From: JANQPA01 sp964628385
GTDB taxonomy: Bacteria > Bacteroidota > Bacteroidia > Chitinophagales > Saprospiraceae
DNA length: 64,000 nt
Assembly (NCBI GenBank): GCA_964628385.1
Contig: CAZVOD010000017.1
Span: 1 to 64,000 of the forward strand
Direction of reading: 5' to 3'
Part shown: positions 55,225 to 64,000 of the stretch, piece by piece
Layout: the number at the start of each line of letters is the position of its first letter
How positions within the stretch are numbered: position 1 is the stretch's first letter
Notes under the pieces: generated by a model
Database searches by the model: none
The model's input: the letters and a program-made list of their open reading frames with translations, nothing else
What the model was told of the DNA's origin: nothing
Made by a program: the position numbers and the translations under genes

Positions 55225-55760
55225 ATTAACGGCTTAACTAAAATAAGCCTTTGATTTTCAATAGGAAATTTAAGCTTTTTTTGGATAAGAAACGAATGAT
55301 ATAAATCAACATTTATTCTGAAAATTGGTGTAATGTTAAAGTGTTGAATCATTTGTTTAATTAGTTATCCAAACCTTAAACAAAAGCCTCTTTTTTTGAC
55401 TAAATTTACCTGAGCTGGTGATTAATATCATACCTTATTTTAAAAAAAAATATTACGGTAAAAATTAAAGTACCTTTAACCGAATAAAATGAACTATTCC
55501 TCATTAATGCCAGTAGATTTAATTTTTGTATAAATAATTGATTATCATTTTTTGTGCCAAAAACTGGAAAAGGCCTTTCCAGGTAAGTCAGCAAGTCTCT
55601 TGCTATTTGGGAGTTTATCTCAAATAATTTGTTAGAAAATGACTTTTACCATTTAAAAACCGTGATATTTGATTTTTATTACAAAATTGTATTTTAGACT
55701 TGAAGTCTATTAATTACCAGTTGTAACGGTACTCTATAAAAGCAGCTAAAGGATACATCG
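55225..55760. other. 536-bp AT-rich promoter region before the DUF4011-like gene
   Basis: No gene. It contains a 19-bp palindromic hairpin CTGGAAA-AGGCC-TTTCCAG (55564-55582) and a 13-bp near-palindrome AGACTTGAAGTCT (55696-55708), either of which could be a regulator site. The high AT content contrasts with coding regions. Confidence 0.4.
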
Positions 55761-58700
55761 ATGAGTTTTGAATTCCATAGGACAGGTAGCAGTATTTCCT
55801 CAGTTTATTCCAGGGCATTGCCTTCTTACACGGCGGTGCTTGATTTATTTGAATTACTGGAAGAAGAAGAGCAAAAGACAGTATTAATACAGCATTTAGT
55901 GGCTGGTGAAAGGTTTGAGCTTCAGTTGGAAGTACCCGAAGTTGTGGCAGATAAGGTGCAGCACCTTTACTTTTCAGCCAAGAACCACTCTATCCAGAAA
56001 GGCATCCAGACACTTGGCATTGGCTATCCGCTGCTCTCCTTTTTTAAAAATGCTCAGCTAATCGTTGCGCCATTGTACATTTGGCGCTTCTCTTTTGAAC
56101 CTTTGTTTAATGCTCCCGGGCAATGGAAAATCTCTATTGATGCAAGTAAACCGGTAAAGATCAACCCTTTTTTGATTAATCATTGGCAAAATAGCTTCAA
56201 ATGGAGCCTCAATAAGATCAGAGTTGACTTTTTACCCAAGGATACCCGAACAGATTTTAAAATTGATAGATTGTTAAGGGACCTTAAAGAAAAGATTACT
56301 CACTTAGACAATATTGAGCCACAAGCTATCAAAGCTGCTCCCCAGATTGAAGAATTAGATGCGGATACAAAAGCCGCTAGCGTTTACTGGTCTGCTGTCA
56401 TTGCTAACTTTCAGCCCTACTACAAGTTTTTACCCGTTAAGATCAACGCTCTTAAACGAACGACATCCCGTGACCTGGAACTTCCTTTGGCCTATGAAAA
56501 AACAGAGCCACTAGCTCAATCCCTGGCCGATCATTTTTCGGAGCACAACCTATCGGTAGGTGCCGGGAAGTTTGAGCATTGTTTAGGGCTTATTCGATAT
56601 TGGCTGCTACACGCCATGAGCACGGGTAAGACCCTTCTCATTACCGCTCATAACTATCAGTTGTTACAGCGATTGTACCAGGCATTGTCAGATCTGAAAC
56701 TGGATCAGCTTATCTTTTTGATGGGGTCAGTGTACACAGACTGGCCAATTATGCAGCGTAAAATTAACGCAGAGCTACCCGCAGCAGTAGAGTCAAAAAT
56801 ATTTAGCAATCGGAAATTTGAGTCGGTGAAGGGAAGTTTGAAAAAGGAAGAGACATTACTGCGGCAACACTATCGGGCCATACGAGAACCGGTATTCCAA
56901 AAAAATAATTTCACAGAAGCCGTTGGCCTTTTTTTACATTATCAAAACCGGGCAGGTAAAGAGCTACTGGGAAGCCAGTTGATCGCTTCAGAATTCAATT
57001 TTACTGATTTTGAATACGAAGAAGTAAGCAGATACCTGGATAAAAGCCAGGCACTATTTTCCCAAATAAAAACTTTAAACCACCCCCTGGAAATACTGGA
57101 TGATGCTAATTTTGATTTTCCGGACCATGAATCAGCGCTTTCACGGATACAGCAAAAAATAAGTATCGTAGAAAAAAGATTGTCCCGCTTACATCACGAA
57201 TATATTGTCATTGTAAACACTTACACTGATGAACTCCACGAGCACTACGAGAAGTATTATCAATCTTTAAGAAGAAAACTAACAACCATCATTGGGGAAA
57301 AGGCTTTTTATTCAGCTGAATATGGTCGCGATTTCCAGCTGACGGCCACTACCAGTCTACGGCTTCTAAGTAATTTTGGTAATCGTTTTAAAGAAATGCT
57401 TACAGCTAAAGATGAGTTGATAAAAAAACACCAGGCTCTGATCCAGGAATTTAATGCCCGGCCTTATTTTGATTTTGTTTTTGAGCAGGCCAAAGAAAAG
57501 CGGAACATCCAAAAGTGGGATCAGGACCTTATGGATTTCGAAAAAAGCCTGGAATCTTGGTACGAAAATATCGATCAGCAATGCCAGCAGGAAGTCAAGC
57601 GGCTTAGTCCGTCTAACCTTCATCCGGCGATTGATAAGAAAGATAGGGTTCAACAGGCAGAACAACAGTTGAACGAGCAGCTGAATTACTTAAATAAGCA
57701 GAACATTTTGAAAGAAAACTTCAAAAATGTAATGCTAACTACCCTTAAGCAGCAGCAGTTTTTGGTAGAAGTGATAGAAAAGTTAGAGCAGACTGCTATT
57801 TTTCTGAAAGATTTTGAAGCTTATTTCAACTGGCGCAATCACTGGATTCATCTAAGCCAAGCTACCCGCAAAGTAGTCAAGGCACTAACTAAAGTAAAAC
57901 CCGCTAGTTGGTCCGATGCTTACAATAGTTGGTTTTTATTCAATAAATTAAAACTCTATCCGGCTGAGTATTTGCCCTGTCAGGCTATAAACTGTGATAA
58001 GTACCTGGAGCAAGCTCAGACCTTTAGGGAGTTACTGCCTTTTCACATCCAAAGGTTATGGAAGATTAGAAGGGAAAAAGTACAAAAAGAGTGGAAAGCA
58101 TCTGCCAAAACTGCTCATACCAACCTTATGAGGCTAGATGGAACGGTTGATTATCCACCGGAACAATTATACAATTGGCTGAAGGAAAGTTTGCCCTACG
58201 TTGTTCGTCAGCTCCCATGCATACTGGCTACTCCCGCTTCTATCCTGGAGTGGCCCGAAAATAAAGCTGAAATTTTTGACCATACGTTGTTCTTGGACGC
58301 GGATCAGTTTGATCTCCACGAAGCTCAGCCTGCTCTTTGGAGAAGCCACAAAGCCCTGCTATTAGGTGACCATCAACGATTAGCTCTGAATACCTCTAAA
58401 GATCCCCTATGGCCCTATCTGGAAACAGCTACCGTAAAGTATTTGCCGGGACCTAAAGAGGAAGAAACCGCAGCTCCATTGGCTATCGCCAGGACGGTAA
58501 ACGGTTATTTTGATCAGGCATCGGGACAAAATAAAGAGGAGGCTGATGCTACCATGCAACTGCTAAACCAAATTGAAGAAACACCTTCCAGAACCTTTCC
58601 AAAGGTCGGTATCATTACTGCTACATCAGGACAAAGGGACCTGTTGTACCGCTACTTCCTTTCCGTAAAACAGCAGCTACAACCGGGCGCGGAACGCCTG

Positions 58701-59381
58701 CAACAGTTAGAGCGTAATGGCCTAAAAGTATTGCACCTCGAGGAGGTTATTTATGCTGATTTTGATATACTCATTCTAAACCTGACCGTTGCTTTATCTG
58801 AAAATGAAGAAAATATAAATGATCAGATTGGCTTCCTATTGCAACCTAAAATTAGCCGACAGCTCTCTTACTTATTCAGCCTGAACTTTCAGAAACTCTA
58901 TCTTATTCATTCTTTATCTACTCTGGAAGATAGCAAGCTACGTTCCTTTTTGCAAAATATACCGCCTCTGGAAGCTGTGCTTTTCCAAAGTAAATTGCCG
59001 GATAAAAGCTGGGAGTTTGCTTCAAAGGAAAATACAGAAATATTTATGTCGAGAAAATTATATTTTGCTAATGAACTTCAACGGATCATGAAACCTTTGC
59101 TTCCAAAGTTTCGTTTGCAGATATATCAGTTTAATAAAAACTTAACTCCAATCCTACGTGGTTTTTATGCCAATGAGCAAAAGCCTGCTTTCGGAATTCT
59201 GGTGGACGGTTTTTTTGCCCTTACTGACTCTACGAATTTTGAGTGGGAATTTGAACAGCAAAAAGAGTTGCAGAAAAAATGTAAAAAAATTATAAACATT
59301 TGGTCAGTAGACTGGTTGAAAAATCATAAATTGGCAGCTCAGCAACTCACTGAAACTATATTGGGAACCTTTGAGAAATAG
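55761..59381 (+). CDS. Divergent DUF4011-type SF1 helicase / REase-like protein with degraded motifs
   Basis: 1206 residues. N-terminal 1-150 matches the DUF4011 layout ('LGIGYPLLSFFKNAQLIVAPLYIWRFSFEP' region, then 'NPFLINHW'). SF1 helicase landmarks are present in order but altered: 'LSVGAGKF' (264-271) for Walker A, motif Ia 'LLITAHNYQLLQRL' (292-305), 'FLDADQ' (844-849) for DEAS/DEAQ, 'LLLGDHQRL' (866-874), 'VGIITATSGQ' (949-958), and 'ISRQLSYLFSL' (1031-1041) for motif VI, without the arginine of TRA. The C-terminus (about 1143-1190) matches an MTES_1575/Vsr-like REase ('FGILVDGFF', 'INIWSVDW') with the Glu of ExD replaced. Long coiled-coil insertions (about 455-690). It resembles the single-protein Hhe (helicase-nuclease) defence type in outline; catalytic loss makes this inference weak. 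No closely spaced partner gene. Confidence 0.55.
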   Translation: MSFEFHRTGSSISSVYSRALPSYTAVLDLFELLEEEEQKTVLIQHLVAGERFELQLEVPEVVADKVQHLYFSAKNHSIQKGIQTLGIGYPLLSFFKNAQLIVAPLYIWRFSFEPLFNAPGQWKISIDASKPVKINPFLINHWQNSFKWSLNKIRVDFLPKDTRTDFKIDRLLRDLKEKITHLDNIEPQAIKAAPQIEELDADTKAASVYWSAVIANFQPYYKFLPVKINALKRTTSRDLELPLAYEKTEPLAQSLADHFSEHNLSVGAGKFEHCLGLIRYWLLHAMSTGKTLLITAHNYQLLQRLYQALSDLKLDQLIFLMGSVYTDWPIMQRKINAELPAAVESKIFSNRKFESVKGSLKKEETLLRQHYRAIREPVFQKNNFTEAVGLFLHYQNRAGKELLGSQLIASEFNFTDFEYEEVSRYLDKSQALFSQIKTLNHPLEILDDANFDFPDHESALSRIQQKISIVEKRLSRLHHEYIVIVNTYTDELHEHYEKYYQSLRRKLTTIIGEKAFYSAEYGRDFQLTATTSLRLLSNFGNRFKEMLTAKDELIKKHQALIQEFNARPYFDFVFEQAKEKRNIQKWDQDLMDFEKSLESWYENIDQQCQQEVKRLSPSNLHPAIDKKDRVQQAEQQLNEQLNYLNKQNILKENFKNVMLTTLKQQQFLVEVIEKLEQTAIFLKDFEAYFNWRNHWIHLSQATRKVVKALTKVKPASWSDAYNSWFLFNKLKLYPAEYLPCQAINCDKYLEQAQTFRELLPFHIQRLWKIRREKVQKEWKASAKTAHTNLMRLDGTVDYPPEQLYNWLKESLPYVVRQLPCILATPASILEWPENKAEIFDHTLFLDADQFDLHEAQPALWRSHKALLLGDHQRLALNTSKDPLWPYLETATVKYLPGPKEEETAAPLAIARTVNGYFDQASGQNKEEADATMQLLNQIEETPSRTFPKVGIITATSGQRDLLYRYFLSVKQQLQPGAERLQQLERNGLKVLHLEEVIYADFDILILNLTVALSENEENINDQIGFLLQPKISRQLSYLFSLNFQKLYLIHSLSTLEDSKLRSFLQNIPPLEAVLFQSKLPDKSWEFASKENTEIFMSRKLYFANELQRIMKPLLPKFRLQIYQFNKNLTPILRGFYANEQKPAFGILVDGFFALTDSTNFEWEFEQQKELQKKCKKIINIWSVDWLKNHKLAAQQLTETILGTFEK

Positions 59382-59676
59382 TTTTTTTTTAAAACGGTTT
59401 CAAGGCTTTAAAGCTCTACATGCCTTCATTAGCCTACCGGGTAAAGCCGGGGTTAGGTTTTCTGATCCATTGCGCTACGCCGAAATGAAAGGGAAAATTC
59501 AGGATTGGCATCGCTAATTTAAGTCGGTGTTATAATGATTCTGATTCCTTCAAGGCACTTGTCGCACTGTAAATGTATTGGTTTTTCGCTTAAAGTAATG
59601 CGATAGTTGCTTTAAGTGTACATGTGATGGCCTGTTAGTGGCAGGCTCGAAATGGTATTGAAATGGAATCTGTTAA

Positions 59677-62661
59677 ATGAACTGCGTGATGAGCAAACTG
59701 GAATTTTTTGGTTTATGGGAAAAAAAATCAACTCGTTTTAACATTTCAGGAATCTCTTACGATCTAAAGTTTAGATTACTGCTGCTGTTAAACCTGATGA
59801 TACTATTGAGTTGTAACCGCTCTGATATCAAAGCGGAGCCAAGCTTTATACCGTTTATGAATGAAAAAATATCATGGGCGGACTCTGTACTTCATTCTAT
59901 GACACTGGAAGAGAAGTTGGGACAATTATTGATCTACAAGGGGAATGCTCTGAATAAAACCCAGAAGATACGACTTTACAATGCCGTTATCCTCGGTCAG
60001 GTAGGAGGACTTATTGTTGAACAACTCCCGTTGGAAGAATATATTAGCCTGGTAGACAGCTGTCAATTGCTTTCTCATATGCCCCTTTTTGTAGGAAGTG
60101 AACAAAAGGACTTCCTCAACAATCAATTCTCGGATTTGTCTCCTATGCCTTCCAGAGAAGTACTTTCTTCTATTGGTAAAGATTCCCTTCAAGTAGCGCT
60201 TGACAGGTTATATCTCAAACAAGCCAGGGCGCTTGGTATTAATTGGTCTTATCCTGCTCAGCAACTTTCCGCTAATTTTATCAGACAGCTTAATCACAAT
60301 GGTATTGTTAATTTTGCTTCCGGAGTGGAAGAACTGAAAGGCTATATGAGCGATACCAGCCAGGTGGCCATAGAGAGGCTGCAACAACTCAGGGCCATGA
60401 TAAAGTCTGGACTATCAGGATTTTATGTGGATGATAAGGTGTATCTGGAATCTGTTCAATTGCCAAAATTTAAGAGTATTCTGAAAAAAGAACTAGAATT
60501 TGATGGCCTGCTAATGACCAACTGGAATAACAAAGCAATTCCGTTAATGCTTCAATCCGGTGTTGATCTTTTTGTAATAAAAAACACGCCTGAACAGGCA
60601 ATTTTTCACCTGAAAAGCTTATTAAAGGCCGGACTAATTACGGAATCCAGTTTGGACGAGAAGATAAAGCGCATTTTGATGGCAAAATACTGGACACTGC
60701 GCTATCGTAAATTACCATTGATGGACAGCAGCCAGCCCATATCTTTACAAGCTTCCATTGCTCCTATTGCCATTGAGCAGAATACCACATCCGTAGTTGA
60801 GCAGAACGATGTAGTCGAACATTTTAAATCTCCGGAATGGGAATGGCTCAAGCAGGAATTGTACGAACAATCCATTACGCTGGCCAGTAATCCCGGCAAG
60901 CTGCTACCGCTAAAAGATATAGAAACAAAACGCTTCCTTATCTGGGAATATAGCCGAAACCCACTGAAGGACTTCAGGACTGGTTTTGGCCGGTATGCGG
61001 ACTACGCTGTTAATCGGCGGCCCGGTGACCACGATGGCCTCAAAGCCTTTAGTCACAGCAAAGGGGTGTCTGATATTGTTGTAATTGATAACTACATTAT
61101 CAGGCCTGAAGAAGATTCTCTTTTCATCCAATCACTGGAAGCAGGGTCAAAACACGATCGGCTGATTATTGTCAATTTTGGAGCGCCCCAGAATTTATTG
61201 TTATTTGACTCTTCTCAGGTAGTCGTTCAGGTTTATGAACGTAATGAACATACTGAAACCTTGACGGCTTCATTGCTATTTGGTGGTTTTCAGCCTATAG
61301 GGCAGTTACCTGAGCGGTTCAGGGAGTTGACCAACTTACCGGGGGGAGAGACTTTCAATCCCATAAGAATGAAATATACCCTACCTCAGGAAGTAGGCGT
61401 GGATCCGGCTAGGTTGGTGGGGATTGATGCGATTATGAATAGTGCAATTGACGACGGTGTTATGCCGGGCGGACAGGTGCTGGTAGCGCGCAGAGGAAAA
61501 ATTATTTACAATAAATCTTTTGGTCATCATACTTATCGTAAAAGTAGAGCGGTAGAGTCTGACGATTTGTACGATGTTGCTTCCGTTACTAAAGTAGCAG
61601 CTACCACCCTTGGGCTGATGCGTCTTTACGATGAGCAAAAAATAAGTCTGGATAGTAAGTTAAAAGATGTGGTAGAGCTACCCAACAACTCTACACTCGA
61701 AGATTTGACGTTGCGAAAGTTGATGATTCACCAATCTGGGCTGCAGGTTTATATGCCCGTGGCGCCCTACTTGTCTTTTAGAGATAAACCTAATGCGCTT
61801 TGTGATAGCTTTTTCTGTAAGAATTCGAGCGATACTTTTGGCATAAAGGTAGCTGACGATTTTTACTTTCAGCAGCGTTATTTGGATACCGTCTGGCAGG
61901 AGGTCAATCAGCTGAGGTTGTATCGCAGGAGAAGAACGCGATACAGCGATGTCAATTTTTATCTGCTACAAAAGGTGGTAGAACATCAGTTTGGAACATC
62001 ATTGGATAGAATTGCATACAATCATTTTTACCATCCATTAGGGATACGTCATACGCTGTTCAATCCTTTAAAAAAGTTTCAAAAAAGAGATATCATACCC
62101 ACGGAAAAGGATAATAGATGGAGGCAGCAATTGGTACATGGTTTTGTACATGATGAAACCGCTGCCATTATGGGAGGTGTTGCGGGCCATGCGGGGCTTT
62201 TTTCAACAGCTGAAGACCTGGCCGTGCTTTTTCAGATGCTGCTGAACAAAGGGTATTACGGTGGCCGCCAGTACTTTAATCCGCAAACGGTAGATATTTT
62301 TACCAAAAAACAATACGGTACTCATCGCGGGCTCGGTTTTGACAAACCCAAAAGACGTAGCAGTTCTGCTATTTCCGATGAGGCTTCCTACAAAACCTTC
62401 GGTCATACCGGTTTTACCGGAACTTGTGTCTGGGCTGATCCTGAAGAAGATCTGATTTTTATTTTCCTATCCAATAGAGTACATCCTTACGCTCGCAATC
62501 CATTGTTGATCAGAAAGGAAGTACGTCGCAGGGTTCACCAGGTGATCTACGATGCCCTGGATAGTTTTCAGCCTCATTCACTGGATAAAATGGCCAGAGA
62601 TTTAAAAATTGGGGCTTCCGGCACTGCTTTTTACGATGTATCACCTGAAAGTGGCGACTGA
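59677..62661 (+). CDS. Lipoprotein: degenerate GH3-like N-part fused to a serine beta-lactamase-like hydrolase
   Basis: 994 residues. Long n-region then 'RLLLLLNLMILLSCN' (lipobox LLSC, Cys 46). Residues 65-345 follow the GH3 N-terminal domain order ('WADSVLHSMTLEEKLGQLL', 'GQVGGLIVEQ', 'LGINWSYPAQQLS', 'FDGLLMTNWNN'), but the KHFPGHG motif is absent and the nucleophile Asp is Asn (282). A GH3_C-like part follows (about 395-545). Residues 575-985 are a serine hydrolase with 'SVTK' (636-639), 'YSDVNFYLL' and 'HTGFTGT'. A GH3-plus-beta-lactamase fusion is known in Bacteroidota, linked to cell-wall recycling; here the glycosidase part looks inactive. Confidence 0.8.
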   Translation: MNCVMSKLEFFGLWEKKSTRFNISGISYDLKFRLLLLLNLMILLSCNRSDIKAEPSFIPFMNEKISWADSVLHSMTLEEKLGQLLIYKGNALNKTQKIRLYNAVILGQVGGLIVEQLPLEEYISLVDSCQLLSHMPLFVGSEQKDFLNNQFSDLSPMPSREVLSSIGKDSLQVALDRLYLKQARALGINWSYPAQQLSANFIRQLNHNGIVNFASGVEELKGYMSDTSQVAIERLQQLRAMIKSGLSGFYVDDKVYLESVQLPKFKSILKKELEFDGLLMTNWNNKAIPLMLQSGVDLFVIKNTPEQAIFHLKSLLKAGLITESSLDEKIKRILMAKYWTLRYRKLPLMDSSQPISLQASIAPIAIEQNTTSVVEQNDVVEHFKSPEWEWLKQELYEQSITLASNPGKLLPLKDIETKRFLIWEYSRNPLKDFRTGFGRYADYAVNRRPGDHDGLKAFSHSKGVSDIVVIDNYIIRPEEDSLFIQSLEAGSKHDRLIIVNFGAPQNLLLFDSSQVVVQVYERNEHTETLTASLLFGGFQPIGQLPERFRELTNLPGGETFNPIRMKYTLPQEVGVDPARLVGIDAIMNSAIDDGVMPGGQVLVARRGKIIYNKSFGHHTYRKSRAVESDDLYDVASVTKVAATTLGLMRLYDEQKISLDSKLKDVVELPNNSTLEDLTLRKLMIHQSGLQVYMPVAPYLSFRDKPNALCDSFFCKNSSDTFGIKVADDFYFQQRYLDTVWQEVNQLRLYRRRRTRYSDVNFYLLQKVVEHQFGTSLDRIAYNHFYHPLGIRHTLFNPLKKFQKRDIIPTEKDNRWRQQLVHGFVHDETAAIMGGVAGHAGLFSTAEDLAVLFQMLLNKGYYGGRQYFNPQTVDIFTKKQYGTHRGLGFDKPKRRSSSAISDEASYKTFGHTGFTGTCVWADPEEDLIFIFLSNRVHPYARNPLLIRKEVRRRVHQVIYDALDSFQPHSLDKMARDLKIGASGTAFYDVSPESGD

Positions 62662-62702
62662 AAATAGCCATGATTACATTATACCTGCGCAACAAGTCGC
62701 TA

Positions 62703-63944
62703 TTACTTAGCCCTTAGCAGGCCATCGTACAGCCAATTGGCAAGAGCCTGTCGGTTAGACTCTAATAAGATTCTCTGTTGGTCCATGCTGTTTCTGATGT
62801 TACCGAGCTCTATGTAGACGCCCGGAACTTCTGTTTCTCGAAGCATGTGCAGGTCTCTTGCAAATATAGTGCCCTTGTAATTGCGGTAGCGGGAATATTT
62901 TTCTTTCATAGTTTTTTGCATCACCCTAGCTAGGGATTTGCCCTGATTATCTTCCGGATGGTAATAAAAAAACAGGTCGATCTGAGTACCCTTAGTTCTG
63001 GAATCAACATGGATGCAGATCAGCTTTTGGTCAGCTACCCCTTTCTTTTTATTTTTTTCGTACAATGTATTGATCACATGGGACCGCTGAAATAACCTGG
63101 CTCTGTGGGCTGTAACCATTTTTATATCTCCCCACAGTACTTCGTCTTCATCGCAGCTCAAAAATTCAGCTGATCTGATGCCATCATTAGCATCGCGATT
63201 GATCATGTAAGCCGTGGCACCATTGGCCACGAGGTTGCGGCATAGCCTGAGCGCCACGTCATAGGCATATTCATCTTCACAAAGTTTTCTTCCTGATTTT
63301 CTTCCGGTAGCTCCGGGATCAGGCCCTCCGTGACCACTCACTATATAGTAGATCTTACCCTTGAGTTTATTACTCTCCAGGGGCGTATAAGCATATCTGG
63401 AACCAAAAATATCAAATTTCCTGCGGCCTGAGCTCCTGGAATTCTCTTTATCGGCCAACTCCGCTTCTCCCATATCCCCCAGCTGTTCGGGTTCAGGAAT
63501 GCTTAAATCGGCATCCGGGCAGTTGATTTTATGAAAAGGGACCCACAGCTCCTTATCATTCTGAAAAGCCTTCCCGCGAACCTGAGCCTCCAACATGCGT
63601 TCGTTGTAGCGCTGAATGCTAATAGCCAGATCCCAATCGTTGATGCCTATGGTAGAACGGATGGTTTTTCCATTGAACTTATAGATCATGACCGGAAGCT
63701 GGTATATCCTCCCCTGATAGAGTGCTGCGTTGCGCTTGAGTTGATTCAGCTCATAAAATTTTTTGAAATTACAACTGTGTTTGTCCAATTCATAGCGACG
63801 CAATAAAGCGTAAATCCCATCTCCCCGCTGCGCTTTGACTTTTATAAATTGATCGCTTTTGATCGTATCCCTTACAGATAAAGCGATTGAAGGGCATAAA
63901 AATATTAGTAAAAAGCTAAAGCTTAAAAGTAGGCGTAAATCCAT
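62703..63944 (-). CDS. N-acetylmuramoyl-L-alanine amidase (Amidase_3)
   Basis: 413 residues. Signal peptide (about 1-22), a LysM-like N-terminal region ('FIKVKAQRGDGIYALLRRYELD...GRIYQLPVMIY'), then a zinc amidase_3 domain: 'YIVSGHGGPDPGATG' (His), 'CEDEYAYDVAL' (Glu), 'ICIHVDS' (His) and 'VYIELGNIRN' (catalytic Glu). It cleaves the bond between muramic acid and the peptide. Transcribed convergently with the GH3-serine hydrolase gene, 41 bp apart, so the two cell-wall genes face each other. Confidence 0.93.
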   Translation of the reverse strand: MDLRLLLSFSFLLIFLCPSIALSVRDTIKSDQFIKVKAQRGDGIYALLRRYELDKHSCNFKKFYELNQLKRNAALYQGRIYQLPVMIYKFNGKTIRSTIGINDWDLAISIQRYNERMLEAQVRGKAFQNDKELWVPFHKINCPDADLSIPEPEQLGDMGEAELADKENSRSSGRRKFDIFGSRYAYTPLESNKLKGKIYYIVSGHGGPDPGATGRKSGRKLCEDEYAYDVALRLCRNLVANGATAYMINRDANDGIRSAEFLSCDEDEVLWGDIKMVTAHRARLFQRSHVINTLYEKNKKKGVADQKLICIHVDSRTKGTQIDLFFYYHPEDNQGKSLARVMQKTMKEKYSRYRNYKGTIFARDLHMLRETEVPGVYIELGNIRNSMDQQRILLESNRQALANWLYDGLLRAK

Positions 63945-64000
63945 TCTTTCCTGCTTAATAATCGGTTTTAAAATAGAAGTTGTTTAAAAATGTCGTTTCA

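Noticed and set aside
57366..57665. Minus-strand 99-codon frame inside the DUF4011-like gene
   Set aside because: Antisense shadow with low-complexity hydrophobic composition.
59382..59676. Possible remnant in the gap before the GH3-serine hydrolase gene
   Set aside because: A short minus-strand stretch looked protein-like, but no family could be recognised and the region is only 295 bp.

Overview
The window looks like a chromosomal segment from a Bacteroidota bacterium, most probably of the order Cytophagales. The evidence is a TonB-dependent receptor, beta-barrel proteins of Bacteroidota type, LPS-core genes (waaA, hldA), GSII-type glutamine synthetases, a DUF1343/NamZ protein, a head-GIN adhesin-like protein and a promoter of the Bacteroidota form (-33 TTTG / -7 TAnnTTTG) upstream of glnK. 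I saw no rRNA, tRNA, CRISPR array or intact insertion sequence. The genus cannot be read from the sequence.

Layout. 0-9.5 kb (minus strand): tandem GNAT protein, DsbA-like oxidoreductase, AspT/YidE-type transporter, a GT39-like glycosyltransferase paired with a 2OG-Fe(II) oxygenase, an RluA pseudouridine synthase, and a RibF fused in frame to a GT2 glycosyltransferase. 9.6-11.9 kb (plus): mrp-nifU-pyrF operon. 12-14.2 kb: a decayed stretch (Xaa-Pro peptidase remnant, cytochrome c gene, frameshifted and truncated royal-jelly-family gene). 14.3-19.7 kb: DnaQ-GIY-YIG nuclease, NamZ-like muramidase, secreted protein, HhH-barrel protein. 20-25.2 kb: a nitrogen island, glnK-amt-glnA1-glnA2, with two GSII paralogs that share a gene-conversion-like tract. 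25.3-28.1 kb: GNAT, barrel protein, DUF3179 protein. 28.2-35.1 kb: a three-gene operon encoding a SIR2-like/EAD protein, a transmembrane STAND NTPase with a predicted propeller, and a TonB-dependent receptor. 35.3-41 kb: sugar-nucleotide and LPS inner-core genes (rfbB, UXS, waaA, hldA). 41-48.8 kb: valS, lysA, ECF sigma factor with putative anti-sigma, GNAT, a pyrophosphatase with an export signal, adhesin-like protein and lipoprotein. 48.9-59.4 kb: accessory region with EVE-McrB/McrC, a MORN lipoprotein, a PAS-AraC regulator and a 1206-residue divergent DUF4011-type helicase/nuclease-like protein whose catalytic motifs are degraded. 59.7-63.9 kb: a GH3-like/serine-hydrolase fusion and a cell-wall amidase.

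The most interesting locus is the operon at 28.2-35.1 kb. Its gene order, translational coupling and predicted topology (receptor in the outer membrane, propeller in the periplasm, STAND NTPase and SIR2/EAD protein in the cytoplasm) suggest a trans-envelope sensing system feeding into conflict-type effectors. A 10-bp-arm palindrome lies just upstream of its first start codon. Other points of note are a 158-bp MITE-like repeat in two copies, the RibF-GT2 fusion with an A10 tract at its junction, and several apparent pseudoenzymes (SIR2, GH3, DUF4011 helicase) that keep their fold but lose key residues.
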